Positions 10,261 through 20,589 of a stretch of DNA of 64,000 nt are shown here, piece by piece. The stretch is from contig JAKZAP010000009.1 in assembly GCA_023053575.1 (NCBI GenBank), forward strand, positions 16,039,869 to 16,103,868. Direction: 5' to 3'. Each line of letters opens with the position of its first letter. Within the stretch, counting starts at the first letter, position 1. The position numbers were made by a program, and so were the translations under genes. The notes below the pieces were generated by a model. The model ran no database searches and was not told the DNA's origin. It worked only from the letters and a program-made list of their open reading frames with translations. The stretch comes from Branchinecta lynchi. Lineage: Eukaryota; Arthropoda; Branchiopoda; Anostraca; Branchinectidae.

Positions 10261-10940
10261 ATTAGCCTACACTATCCTAAATGAAGTCTACCTAACACTT
10301 TAACCAAAATACATTCAACGCAACGCATCGGACTAAGTGAGCTTTGTGGAATAACTTTTTGAAAAAAATGTTTCCCGTTTCTTTTTCAAAATATCGATGG
10401 GGTTTTTGAACCGTAATTTTCCATCATAAAAAAACTGGATTGGTATTTTGAAAACCGGCATAAAAATTTCCCAAAGTTAAAAAAAGTAGTTTTAATACGA
10501 GATAAATTTGTCAACGTTAAAAAAGGTTAAAAAGAAGATGCAAGCATACCGGTTCAGGCGAGGTACACACGTGTTTCAATGAAACGGAAAACGGAAATAC
10601 GATCTATTGAACGAAGAGAAAATCCTTAATTTTTACTGACTACTACCTAAGAATACTTTACACAGGCTACACAGCAATTAATCCTAGTAATTCGTCCTTG
10701 AAGACATGATCTTCTTATGACTATTTTTCTGTAGATTTCACCGTAAATTCTGTTTCATCGAAAAGGGTTGTTATGGTTTCAAGCAACTAGAGTGAAAAGA
10801 TTATTACATGATTACATGTTACATTTATTATTTGAACCAGATTATTTTAGTATATTCTTTTTAAAAATAGGCTTTTGAATTACTTTTAATCTCTTGAGGG
10901 ATTTTCTGTTTTCCAAAATATGTTTCACTATAGGGACGTA
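10261..10940. other. AT-rich, no recognisable gene
   Basis: Homopolymer-rich AT sequence without long frames or clear repeats. Confidence 0.35.
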
Positions 10941-10947
10941 GTAGGGA

Positions 10948-11145
10948 CAAGGCCGTATCCAGTGAAGGGGGGGTAGGACGTTGATCCCCCCCCCCGAAAC
11001 ATACAAAAATAACGGTTTTTACAGGCTTTTCCCTCTGATCTATATGTTTTTTGTACTTTTTTGTCCAACAGGCAGGCAAAAAAAACAACTGAAAGGCAAC
11101 CCCCCCCCTCCTCCCCCCGAAATAAAATTCATGGATACGGGCCTG
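10948..11145. mobile_element. hAT-type miniature element, poly-C rich (copy 2)
   Basis: The ends are CAAGGCCGTATCCAG (10948-10962) and ATGGATACGGGCCTG (11131-11145). The flanks AGTAGGGA (10940-10947) and GGTACGGA (11146-11153) agree at six of eight positions, so the target duplication is older than that of the copies at 3910 and 30370. The interior has the same GAAACATACA / CCCTCTGATCTAT / TTGTCC order. Confidence 0.75.
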
Positions 11146-11400
11146 GGTACGGAAGTTCACATTACTGTCGATAAGACCGACCTCGAATCTGAACTGATAA
11201 ACTTAATCTAGAGAACAGATGCGATTTTTCTGGCCTCTCCTCCCATCGCCTTCAACTTTCATAGCTGTGGAATCAAGTATGAAACGTATAATATATCAGA
11301 CGATATGAGACGTTGCAAATATCAGACTTACAATCTACCATTTTATTATTCCTCTTGGTTACATATCTGTATTTTTTTTAAATAATCTTTGAGCCCAAGC

Positions 11401-11650
11401 TGACTTTGAAACATTTATTCAAACAATGTTTACAACGGATACGTCAGCTATGATTCTTCTTGGCAAGGGTCCTCGTCAGGCTGTCAATCCTCTGGTTCAA
11501 CTTCGGGGAAGGAAACAAACCTGTAATAAATAACTGAAGCTTCTACCGACTATAAATATCTTATTAAAGTAAATTATCTTCAAAACCACTATAATGAAAC
11601 AACTAGTCCTGAGATTTAAATTTTGACATGGACGCTGTTTTTGCTGCACG
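11401..11650 (-). mobile_element. hammerhead element, minus strand, ribozyme core deleted
   Basis: The reverse complement aligns through the body (CTCAGGACTAGTTGTTTCAT, TAGTCGGTAGAAGCTTCAG, CCCCGAAGTTGAACC) to the + strand copy at 25840. At the ribozyme, the segment from GGGCCGAAATATC to the second GAAGAA is missing, so CCAAGAA joins GAATCATAGCTGACG directly. The loss lies between short AAGAA repeats, consistent with a slippage deletion. The copy therefore lacks GAAA and the cleavage site. Confidence 0.75.
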
Positions 11651-11654
11651 CTTG

Positions 11655-11745
11655 GGGCGAGATTTCCTTGCCAAGAAGGGTCGAAATATCACTGATGAAG
11701 AATCATAGCTGACGTATCCATTGTAAACATTGTTTGAATAATTTA
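11655..11745 (+). repeat. hammerhead remnant upstream of the intact copy
   Basis: It has CTTGCCAAGAAGGGTCGAAA, TATCACTGATGAAG and AATCATAGCTGACG. The CTGACGA box is replaced by GGCGAGATTT. It lies about 205 bp upstream of the intact motif at 11858 in the same orientation, giving a dimer-like arrangement. Confidence 0.6.
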
Positions 11746-11799
11746 TTTATATTATATATTTTTTATAATATATATGTTTATTTATAATATATTATAGTC

Positions 11800-11995
11800 G
11801 GTAGAAGTTTCAGTTATTTATTACAGGTTTGTTTCCTTCCCCGAAGTTGAACCAGAGGATTGACAGCCTGACGAGGACCCTTGCCAAGAAGGGCCGAAAT
11901 ATCGCTGATGAAGAATCGTAGCTGACGTATCCGTTGAAAACATTGTTTGAATAAATGTTTCAAAGTCAGCTTGGGCTCAAAGAATATTTATTGTT
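11800..11995 (+). mobile_element. hammerhead-bearing short element (retrozyme or Penelope-like end)
   Basis: The order of blocks is TAGTCGGTAGAAGTTTCAG, TTTATTACAGGTTTG, CCCCGAAGTTGAACCAGAGG, ribozyme, GTAGCTGACGTATCCGTTG, and tail TCAAAGTCAGCTTGGGCTC. The 26.0-kb copy has the same block order up to the GTATCC block, and the minus copy at 11401 has it with the ribozyme core deleted. No protein is encoded. Small hammerhead-carrying, non-coding retroelements (retrozymes) and hammerheads in Penelope-like element termini are known in animals, and assignment between these two is inference. Confidence 0.7.
11858..11917 (+). ncRNA. type-I hammerhead ribozyme, intact core
   Basis: The catalytic boxes CTGACGA (11868-11874) and GAAA (11896-11899) are present. 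Stem I pairs CAGC (11864-11867) with GCTG (11904-11907). Beyond an internal loop (GA / ATGAAG), GATT (11858-11861) pairs with AATC (11914-11917). Stem II pairs GG.CCCTT (11875-11882, one bulged A) with AAGGGCC (11889-11895). Stem III is only A-T/A-T (ATAT, 11899-11902), which favours pairing between two molecules. The predicted cleavage is after C11903 (TATC/GCTG). Natural type-I hammerheads with very short stem III and an internal loop in stem I are known from newt satellites and Penelope-like elements. Confidence 0.8.
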
Positions 11996-12089
11996 TGAAT
12001 AAATGTATTTTTTTAGTTGTCGCTGTAGTTGCTAGACACATACTGACAAAGAAGTAGTACAAATCCGAAAGGAAAAATTCGCAATATCA

Positions 12090-12220
12090 GAATCGACCAT
12101 AGCGGAACAACGAAGTTTCGCATTTTGATCGGTTCAAGCCTAATAAAGTGAACACATAAGGGTATACACATTGTCGTATCTCATCCCATTTCGTTTAAAT
12201 TTAGAAATTTTTCTTCTCAC
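12090..12220 (+). repeat. W-family fragment
   Basis: GCGGAACAACGAAGTTTCGC, an AAGTGAACACATAAGGGTAT stretch and a TCATCCCATTTCGTTTAAAT stretch match the W copy at about 3540-3650 in order. Confidence 0.5.
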
Positions 12221-12399
12221 TGACTTCAGACATGTGTGTGACTGTGGTTGCAGGAACAAATTTTTATCAAAAATGCTTAGAAAACCATCAAAGGCAGCTA
12301 TGAAGATTAGCTATAGCCAAACACCATCACCCTCTTTTTGGTATCTTCCGAGCTAGTAAACCCCATTTGTGGCTCTTTTTTCCCCACCCTCGCCAGATT

Positions 12400-12730
12400 A
12401 AATCCCTATTGAGGGAGACGGAAGGAAGCTGTTTTATGAAAGCGTCTTCCTATCACCCCCTTATCCGATTGGGGATACAATCGGCCCCCACGAAGAAGAC
12501 GTTTGTAACGCGATACTTTCTTAAGACGCTTTAGAATTTCGCTGAGTTCCCACCGTTCAAGGATCGTGCGGAGGTTGTAAGCAGGCCAATCACGATGTCA
12601 GTGAGCCAAAGCTAGGGGTTGCCGGCTAGACCCTAGCTCTCAAAGGACGCTCTCCTTGGTCACATTAGCAGGGTTGTAAATTTCGTCTCCTATAAGTTTA
12701 CATTGCTCTTGCTAACTACCGGGGGCGATT
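12400..12730 (+). repeat. V-family repeat
   Basis: The block GGCTAGACCCTAGCTCTCAA, then AGGACGCTCTCC, GGTCACATTAGCAGGGTT and CTCTTGCTAACTACC, recurs at 50560-50690 (+) and 49870-49990 (-). No frame is conserved. Confidence 0.5.
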
Positions 12731-12739
12731 ACGGCGTTG

Positions 12740-13220
12740 TAGACTTCTGAGATTCAAAATACTGTGCTCCGCCAATCCCCTGCACTGCTCCACTATTCCG
12801 TTTTGTAAAGTGATCGAATAGACAGTATGTAAAAAATAAGAAAACTGATATGAAAACCATTTTTTTTTCTGAAGAAAAGAAAGGAAAACAACAGAATAGG
12901 GAAACATAAACGTTGTTAGTTTGTTTTTATTTGTGACACCGTAGGCTAGGGTTTAATTCAAAACAAAATTATATATAAAACTATCAGAACTGATGAAATT
13001 TTATTTGTGAATGCCTTTGGCATGTTTTATGCCATTCGAGTATTTTTCGCAAGTTGTAAAAAAAAGTTAAAAAATATGTTGCCAATTCCTGGAAGATATT
13101 TATTTACAAATCGGTTTACTTTGGTTTGCATAGGGCTAACGCCGTCGGCAGAGCATCATTACCTCCTCTAATGAAATGAAAGGCTAGAATATGGCGAACC
13201 ATAATACTATGAGGGATTAA
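12740..13220. other. no recognisable gene
   Basis: Nothing supported beyond short AT-rich low-complexity patches. Confidence 0.3.
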
Positions 13221-13224
13221 TTAT

Positions 13225-13395
13225 ATGGGATTCCACAAAGATCTTCAGCAATAAGGCCAAAAGTGTCGATGGGATCTAAAAGGGTAATATTTATTGTTGG
13301 TCCAGATTACCGGGTCTTGCAGTTTTCCGGTCTTTGCCAAATTCTGTCAGCATGTTTTCACGAGGTTTTCAATACCTAATAAACCGCTTAACTAG
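13225..13395 (+). repeat. X-family 5' fragment
   Basis: GGGATTCCACAAAG, GTCGATGGGATCTAAAA and a GGTCTTGCAGTTTTCCGGTC block resemble the 5' end of the X copies at 1650 and 61143, heavily diverged. Confidence 0.35.
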
Positions 13396-13399
13396 GTTC

Positions 13400-14055
13400 G
13401 TTAGGTAATTCCTTTTTGTGTTCAATTTCCTGTCTAAGGACATATTACGGCCTGAATATCAGCGCTAGTCAACATGTATAGAACATCCAACATGTTCTTC
13501 GTCTATATGCACTACCTTATTGCTTTTGTCGGATGATTTGTCCGAAATTTCTGGTTTACGTCTAGGCGATCGTAACATTGTCCGGTAATAAGAAAAACTA
13601 TGGGGGGGGGTCTAGGCGAAGAAACCCTGGCGACATTCCACCCTTTCATACTTCAACCCCTCCCTCTGGCGAAAAAAAGGTCCTCCCCCCCCCCCCCGAT
13701 TCAAATATATAGGAAATTACAAGATCTTATTAAAAACTGCAGCTTGGCTGCAAGCACATACGGATTTTGCCCAGAGTCACTCGGAGTCGCTAGCTAAATA
13801 TAAACGGGTGACGGCGGCACACTTGTCGCTCGACTGATTATAGCATATTTTTCAGAAATATATATTTGTATTACCAAAATAAGCACGTCTGGATATGTTC
13901 GATAAGGGACCACTGACTGTTTGTGTGTGTGTGTGTGGGGGGGGGGGAGCTATCCAGAAGCCATTTATGGGAAAGGACGAATTTCCCGTTTCTGCGGGAT
14001 TCCGTCGAATCTGGTCGTACTATCAAGTTTGGAAGCAATTTTCTGTTCCTTCTTG
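13400..14055. other. no recognisable gene; (GT)n/poly-G run
   Basis: A poly-G run at about 13601-13610, a poly-C run at 13684-13698 and a (TG)n followed by poly-G at 13919-13947 are the only distinctive features. Confidence 0.4.
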
Positions 14056-14061
14056 TCACTA

Positions 14062-14212
14062 CACTGTAAAAAAAAATCTTGCAGTATTTGCTACTGGGAT
14101 TAGTCTTGTCTTTATTGAGATAAGATTATCCTTAATTCGGACTAATTTTATCCCAATATAGGTAAGACTAATCCCAGTAGTAAATAATGCATCCTTATTC
14201 GGAGAACACTCT
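14062..14212 (+). mobile_element. TA-type MITE, CACTGTAAAAA ends
   Basis: It begins CACTGTAAAAAAAAATC and has the internal halves GCAGTATTTGCTACTGGGAT and its inverted partner (ATCCCAGTAGTAAATAATGC), so the whole copy folds on itself. The right end is damaged (CGGAGAACACT instead of TTTTTACAGTG). The family is best preserved at 55969-56144. Confidence 0.6.
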
Positions 14213-14454
14213 TAATACCTGAGGATGACAGCAGGCGATGCTTACCGCCTGATTCCGTCGGTAGTCTCAACAGGTAGGAAAACAGAAAATACAGACCCAT
14301 TTGACATGTCAGCTTACCCCACGATCGATAGTTCAAACTAATCCATCAAGAAATTATAAATAAGAAATTATAAAATTATAATAAGCCTACAAAAACGATT
14401 ATTTTTATACGTTTCGGGGGAGAGATGAACCCCTACCCCCCACCGCCCTGGATA

Positions 14455-14728
14455 GGCCACCATTCCGGATTTTGCCGGTTTCCGGCCGAACATTAACCCG
14501 GTAGGACAATAAACTTAAGATATGGATTCAACATGTATTACCCCTTCGATACGGGGCCCATCTGTGAACTTGACCTATGCTTTGACTCAATGGATCCTCA
14601 CACCAACTTTCAACAAAACATCTCAACTCCTTCGAGAGTAACCGTGCTGACAGACAGACACATTGACATGCATAAACTTCCCGAGTTCATAGGTATCCCT
14701 TTACTATGTTTTGTGATCCCAAAACTGG
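14455..14728 (+). repeat. X-family 3' fragment
   Basis: It includes a GGATTTTGCCGGTTTCCGGC block, CCCATCTGTGAACTTGACC, a TCGAGAGTAACCGTGCTGAC block and terminus ATGTTTTGTGATCCCAAAAC. The 5' half is missing. Confidence 0.55.
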
Positions 14729-14729
14729 T

Positions 14730-15620
14730 TTGGTATTATAATGTTTGCCATAAGTTAAGATGTCAAGATTTTAATATCTGGTTTGCCTGAACGAGTTACT
14801 AGCCCCTAAATTACCTCATTTAGGAGAAACGTACATGGCAGTTTCATTCTCTCATTCTGACAAGTGTTAATGGTGCTGAATAACCATCCAGTAAAATACG
14901 CTACAAAGATTTATAGTGACCATCTATTTATACCCCAGCTTTTGTTGAACGTAAGTAGCTGCTAAAACTAGCATGCCTTGATTGTTAAAGTACCAAATTA
15001 TACATGTGGTGTACCGGACCCGGGGTTTACTGCTACTACGCCAACGTAAAGAGGTAAATTTCAGCTCATCGACAAATCCTGCACTAGATGGAGAACGACT
15101 CGTAGACCTTAAAGGATCTGTGCCAGAAGCTATACGCATTCATTATTTTTCATAGCTCCTTTTATATCATGTCCGTCATAGAACTCTAACTTTCAAATAA
15201 CTTATTTTCTTCAGGGAATCGCAATCAGTCTTTCTATACCAGTAAAGTATTTCTAGTAAATATTTTGGCTTTGATCAGGATCGAACCCTCAACCAATTAT
15301 GAGAATACATAAACAAAATGCTCGCCACGGGGTGATTTCCGATACCCGTAACAAATCAAACAATGGCCAGGTCCGCTGGATGCAAGCATGAGTATTTTCT
15401 TTCCCTGTCCGTCATTGTTTCGTCTTTTTTCGCTAAATAAACAATAACGAGTAACCATCTTATCTTACCATCTCGGCCTAGGTAAAAGTAGACTCTCAGA
15501 TATTACTTTCTGTGTGGAATTCCATAGCCTGAACTGTCTTTTTAAAAAAAAGGTGATATGCAATACTTTACTCGAAAATGATTATTAGTAGGGCCCTGTC
15601 CGTACTCCTGCATGTCTGGT
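14730..15620. other. no recognisable gene; one tRNA-like T arm
   Basis: At 15270-15295 the minus strand carries GGGTTCGATCC in GGTTGAGGGTTCGATCCTGA, a B-box consensus, without a matching A box. Nothing else is supported. Confidence 0.35.
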
Positions 15621-15624
15621 AGTA

Positions 15625-16078
15625 ATACAGGCAAATAGAAGTTTGACCCGAAACAAATTGCAACAGAAATGATTTTTACACCATCTTGTAGAGAAAAAAA
15701 AAGTTAAACAACATATCCAAAGCTGCATGTTCTGGCTCGACGCAAAATAAGCGTTTTATTGCTTTTAATGCCATTTTTTTGCGTATTTCGAAAAAAATAT
15801 AAAGTTTTCGTGGTTGTCCGTTATTCTTGAACTGAAGTATGATTCTACTGTAAAACGACAAGGTGAATCCGAAAATGAAGTCAGATTTGGCACATAAAGC
15901 ACCAGAAAAAAGTTAGTACCATTTTTTCAACCCATATTGCAAAAAATTTCAAATTTTCGTACCGGTCCGGTTTTCTTGAACGAAGTGTGATCTTTACAGA
16001 GAATCCGGAGCTGAGACAGAAAATGGGATCAAACTGGGTCTCTAGTGCACGAGAAAGACGTTTCGTAATCGTCAACGT
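15625..16078 (-). repeat. Y-family dispersed repeat
   Basis: The reverse complement matches 18400-18838: GGACAACCACGAAAAC, TTATTTTGCGTCGAGCCAG and TTCTGTTGCAATTTGTTTCG appear in the same order. No coding potential is conserved. Confidence 0.6.
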
Positions 16079-16118
16079 ATGATCTCTACGAATTTAAGTA
16101 AAACAAGAAAATTATTAA

Positions 16119-16453
16119 AGGACCTGTCTTACCTATAATACTAACGCAAACTACTTCCATAATCACTCCATATATTTCTAAACCCGGAGACCCCGGTTTT
16201 GTACGGTACATTCTAATCCCTCTAACAAAACAACGCTGATTCTCTCTTTTGCCGTGTTTGCTACCCTCGATGTGTAACACGCTGTCGACGGTTGTCTGCG
16301 AGAAATTTTTCCATCATAGAAACCGGTTATGTAAGTTGTTTCCCTGTTTCAACGGTTCTCGGAAAAGGCTTAAAACATCCAAAACTGTGGGTTATTTGTT
16401 GAAAGCACAACCTAGTTTTAAAGTATTCAAATATTTTAAAACTGTAAGTTAAA
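16119..16453 (-). mobile_element. TTAA-flanked MITE, family A (truncated)
   Basis: It begins after TTAA (16115-16118) with AGGACCTGTCTTACCTATAA, the inverted form of the right terminus of the copy at 26668. The interior aligns across CCCGGAGACC, TGTACGGTACATTC and AACCGTCGACAG-like blocks. The distal terminus is lost near 16453. Confidence 0.6.
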
Positions 16454-16559
16454 GAGATAATCAAATTGTAACTAGTGTTCACGAGTGTTCACAGCTTCGT
16501 CCTTTGGAATGGATTAGGCATTGGGGTTTTCTGCATCATAGCAGTTGTTAATTTTGTAG

Positions 16560-17300
16560 AGTTGGAACACATTGTCCCCCTTGCAGGTTCTGCATGCTGG
16601 AGTAGAAATTAAATCATTTTTAAGGCCGCTGCATCTCTCTGAATTAAACTACTGCAGTCGACGCGAACATTTTAAGAGCATCGCGAAGCTTTTGGAAGGT
16701 CATTTGCTAACGGGTACAAGAAGTCACCTTGATTCTTCCACCCCCATTTCCTCGATTTCCATCCTGTTCATACCTAAACTTGACAAAAAAAAGGAAAAAA
16801 AACCTTTAAGCTGTGCTATTTTCTACATCGACCGTTGGTGGTAACTGTTCTGGGTGAACAAACGACCTTGTCTTGTCACTTTTTTCGAAATCTTGTCTTT
16901 GGAGCTTATTCAGCTCTCCTCCTTTCAACGCACCATAGATCATGAGCACGGCGTCTTCACCAGAAGTCTTGACTTCCCATGATCCAGATAGTTCACTTTT
17001 TTATGAAGTTTCGCAGTATGGAAGCATCTCAAATACTGTAACCACATCATTGACATCCAATACTGGAGCAGTCCTGATTAATTCCTGTATTTTTTCTAAG
17101 GAATGATTACCTTCCACATCCTCAACATTTACTTCCTTGTCCATCAGCTTCGTGTACAAGCTTTTGAGTTCCAGGGTTTCCTCAGATTGTAATCTTGGAA
17201 AGCAGAAGAGCGTGTTGTGCAGCGTCAATCAGTACATGGCCACGTACGCTATGGTTCTGGCGATCGCTTTTCCGTTGAGAGGTGAAAGACATCCCCGAGT
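16560..17300 (-). pseudogene. decayed C-terminal part of a repeat-associated invertebrate ORF
   Basis: One minus-strand frame reads GKAIARTIAYVAMY, a stop, then SEETLELKSLYTKLMDKEVN, VEDVEGNHSLEKIQELIRTA, a VFEMLPYC segment and a stop. It continues in the same frame with SWEVKTSGEDAVLMIYGALK, GGELNKLQRQ and SFVHPEQLPPTVDVENSTA before stop. Further on, with frameshifts, come EIEEMGVEES, LVPVS and a cysteine-rich ACRTCKGD. From memory, the pattern of a (D/E)A(L/V)xxIYG..G..L..LR segment, then LPPT, a GW-type segment and C..C.GD matches the tail of a large uncharacterised, multicopy invertebrate protein family. That assignment is by recall, without a search. Several stops make it a pseudogene. 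Confidence 0.55.
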
Positions 17301-17400
17301 CCTGACTACATCTCCGAGTCCGGACATCTCCGGACTGACATCTCCGAGTCTTGACTCCAGGTCCGGACATCTCCGAGTCCTGACTCCTCCAGTATGTAGC
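17281..17400 (+). repeat. short minisatellite (ACATCTCCGAGTCCTGACT)n
   Basis: Irregular tandem units built of CATCTCCGAGTC and CTGACTNCATCTCCGAG, about 5 copies. Confidence 0.75.
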
Positions 17401-18100
17401 CCATTGCAATGCTCCGAATAAGCTCATCGTGGTATAGAATCTCCGAAGTTTCAGGGTGAATTATGAAAGCTCACTTCCTGGTGAAGCTGCTTCGACCCAT
17501 TTTCATGACTTTCCACCACAAGGGTTGGTGAAAGGTTAAATCGAGGGTAATTACATGTCGGCTCACCTGGTCTGCGATATAAAGCATAACCGAGTAAATA
17601 GATGTGTCGTCAAGAGCTGGAAGATGAACTCCTGAGAGGAAAAGAGGAAAATATTTCCCTGGATGATTCCCGACTATAAGTGATTGATGTGTCCCATTCT
17701 TATCCAGGCTTGGGTATCAGAAGGAAAGCCAGAGGATGTCAAGACTAAAGTAAAGAGTCGATGACTTTCTGAAATTCTCCGAGACTTTCGGATCGAAGGA
17801 TTTCCGATTTCGGACCTCGGATCTGATTTGTTGTGCACAATGCGTACATAAATTTGTAAAAAAAAATGTTGTTGTTGGCAGTGGACTAATAATGAGAATA
17901 CGTTTGCTAGCATAGTTTAGTAGATTCCGATATGGCAGAAATATCGAATAAACTTCAGTGTAGGGTTCTCCTATATTAATGACCAGCTCAGATACATATT
18001 TTTATTTTCATTTCTAACAATCGATCGTTTTGATGGATAATAAATGCTGACTAAACTATCTTACAAAAATAATAAAGGCGCGTATTAATGATATATTTTT
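17401..18100. other. no recognisable gene
   Basis: Nothing supported. Confidence 0.3.
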
Positions 18101-18104
18101 TTCG

Positions 18105-18838
18105 CTGGTGCAAGATCCGAGCTCTTTTCGAGTCTCAGCTTGTCCTTGTCATTCTGCATCAGTCCACTTCAGTCCAAGAAAAAAAAATGGACGACCACAA
18201 AAATTGTAATTTTTGTTCTTAAAACGTAAGAAGTGGCACTAAGATCCAAAAATCGCTTATTTTGCGCCAATTCTAGATCTACATCTTTGGATATGTTGTA
18301 TTTTTTGTAAATATTGAGCACTGAAAAGCAGTTTAATTCATACTTTACTTTTATAATTTTCTTGTTTTCACAAAAAAGCCGTAAGGGATCACATATTTAT
18401 GAATACGAAACTTCTTACAGGCAAAGTAGACAGCCAATTTGATTCCATTTTCGGTCTCAGCTCGTGATTCTGTGTCGGGATCGCACTTTCTTTCAAGAAA
18501 ATCGGGCCACATAGAAAATTGCAAGTTTTTGAGAAATCGGTTGAAAAAATGACAATAACTTTTTTTCTGGTGCTTGGTATGCCAACTGTGACATCATTTT
18601 AGGTTTCAGCTTGACATTTTGCATTAGAACCGTTCTTCAATTTAAGAATAACGGACGACCACGGAAATTCCATTTTTTTTCGAAAAACGGAAAAAAAGGC
18701 AGTAAAGCAAAAAAACACTTATTTTCCGTCGAGACAGGATATGCAACTTTGGATATGTTGTTCATTTTTTCTTTCTCTGCAAGACGTGTAAAAATAATTT
18801 CTGTTGCAGTTTGTTTCGGGTCGACCTCTTTTTTGAGC
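18105..18838 (+). repeat. Y-family repeat with internal duplication
   Basis: A first half-unit at about 18105-18250 (CTGGTGCAAG, TCAGCTTGTCCTTGTCATTC, TGGACGACCACAAAAATTG) is related to a second at about 18565-18690 (CTGGTGCTTG, TCAGCTTGACATTTTGCATT, CGGACGACCACGGAAATTC). A reverse copy lies at 15625. It is non-coding. Confidence 0.55.
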
Positions 18839-18960
18839 TCATTTTCCTGTACTATAGAGGCTTCGGCCAAATCGGAGACGGAGCAACTGCTACGGAGATT
18901 TCTCAAGGGAGTTTTCTGAAAGGTGACACGCGCCATTTCGTCGACCAACGGTGAAAGGCT

Positions 18961-19636
18961 TTTCGTTGTTCCTCTTAATTTGAAAAATGTCGCATGTCAC
19001 CTTGTAGAAAAGCACCTTCGATCTATTCGGAAAGTACAGTAAACTCTACTTACATCGTGCGATGTAGCAGAAACTGAGGAATCTTAAAGCACCCCTCGCA
19101 CTGTTTACTGTTTATGTTCTAGTATTTTGAAATAATTAATACTTTAAAACTAAGGTCTTCTTTCGACAGATTACCCTTTTGCTGTTTTAAGCATTTGTCC
19201 ATGCCCGATGACTTCCAGCAGAAACAGGGAAAAATTTCCTGAACCGGTTTTTCTTACTACGGAGCTTCTCGCAAACAAGGGCCAGGAGCTTGATAGCATT
19301 GAAAGAAGCAAAATAGGGTAGCATACGAGCAAAAATCAGTGAGATATCGTTAGGGGGTTAGAATATACCGCATGAAATTCAGGTCTCTGGGTTTAAGAAA
19401 TAATGGGGCGACGACGGAATTAGGTTACGCTGATAGAAGAGGTACAGCGAATACCGAAACCAAATGCAGAAAGGTCTCTACCCTCTCAACGACCCAATCG
19501 TGCAGGAAAATCAGCTGTGTTCAAGATCAATCGCAGTACCAGCGATCGCAGTTTACTGTACTTTCCGAATAGATCAAAGGTGCTTTTCTACAAGGTAACA
19601 AACGACATTTTTCAAATTTAAGAGGAACAACGAAAA
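18961..19636. repeat. foldback element with ~85-bp inverted arms
   Basis: The left arm 18961-19045 and right arm 19550-19636 are inverted copies with few mismatches: TTTCGTTGTTCCTCTTAA at the outside and GGAAAGTACAGTAAACT at the inside. About 500 bp lie between them, including a TTAA MITE. Confidence 0.8.
19088..19440 (+). mobile_element. TTAA-flanked MITE, family A (inside the foldback)
   Basis: TTAA (19084-19087) is followed by AGCACCCCTCGCACTGTTTA. The body blocks (GGTTAGAATATACCGCATG, CAGGTCTCTGGGTTT, TTAGGTTACGCTGATAG) match the copy at 26668. The right terminus is lost. Confidence 0.55.
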
Positions 19637-19649
19637 GGGTTGGTCGCTG

Positions 19650-20585
19650 GTACTAAATTGCAACCAAGCAAACTTCACGAAGAAATTCACAAATCAGATA
19701 CTTAATAGTTCTACAAGTTAATATTCCTGTCCAAAATAAAGCTCTAAAGGTACATGTAACTTTCAAACGGGTGATCGGAACGGATAAAAATGAAGCTGAC
19801 GTATCCGTCTTGCACTGTCAAATACGACGGATTCTTTCAGGAAGTGCCGTAGATACTGAAAAACCATCACATCAATTAAGTTTATTCAGGCTGCCTGCTG
19901 CTCGCAAGTGACTAACCCCTTCTCGCATCGCCTGGATGCACTTCAGAGTAATTAAAAATGTCAGCGTTAACTAATTAGTAGAAGTAGTAGTAGTAATATT
20001 ATAGTCTTACTGAAAATTAAGATGTTTAATCATCAGCGCAACAAATTAGCAGTATTTGACACTTTTATGCTTGTCTCCTTTCATTTGTATTTTGTTCTTG
20101 TTAGAAATGTGTCGCTAAGTAGGAGAGAAACATTTTTCATGCCTGAAATCCTGGCTGGTATTGGACATTGGCCCAGAAGAGAATACAGTTTTGCATGCAG
20201 TTATGCAGAAACTGAAGATTACCTTATCTGAGCAAGTCCAGGCTTTCACACGGGCATTAAGAAAGGAATCTCGATCCTCGCCCCCTTCCCCCCCAGTGGC
20301 CAGACGCTGTTCAGACACATAAATGGCACATGAATGGCATTGCTCCTGCCACCCATCCAGTTTCCTACGAATCAAAACATATTCTGGGAAATGTCGGAAA
20401 AGTCCCTCCAACTCCCCCACTGAGGCCTGATCCGGCCGAGAACTCGAAATAGTAAATATATAGGACCTATGACCTGTGTACTATCCAATATACCAATCCC
20501 TTCATCCGTTTGGTCTCGAAGCATGACACAACCACCTCCCTCCAACCCCCCCCCCCCACCGTGTTTGGTTTCGGTTCGGACACCA
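19650..20585. other. no recognisable gene
   Basis: There is an AGT/AGA-rich trinucleotide patch at 19977-19996 and a poly-C run at 20549-20558. Frames on both strands are overlapping shadows without motifs. Confidence 0.3.
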
Positions 20586-20589
20586 CCAA

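Noticed and set aside
11858..11917. Protein-coding reading of the hammerhead region
   Set aside because: No frame is conserved between copies, while paired bases and the core boxes are.
17137..17421. Plus-strand ORF over the CCGAGTC minisatellite
   Set aside because: It is an artefact of a short tandem repeat opposite the decayed minus-strand ORF.
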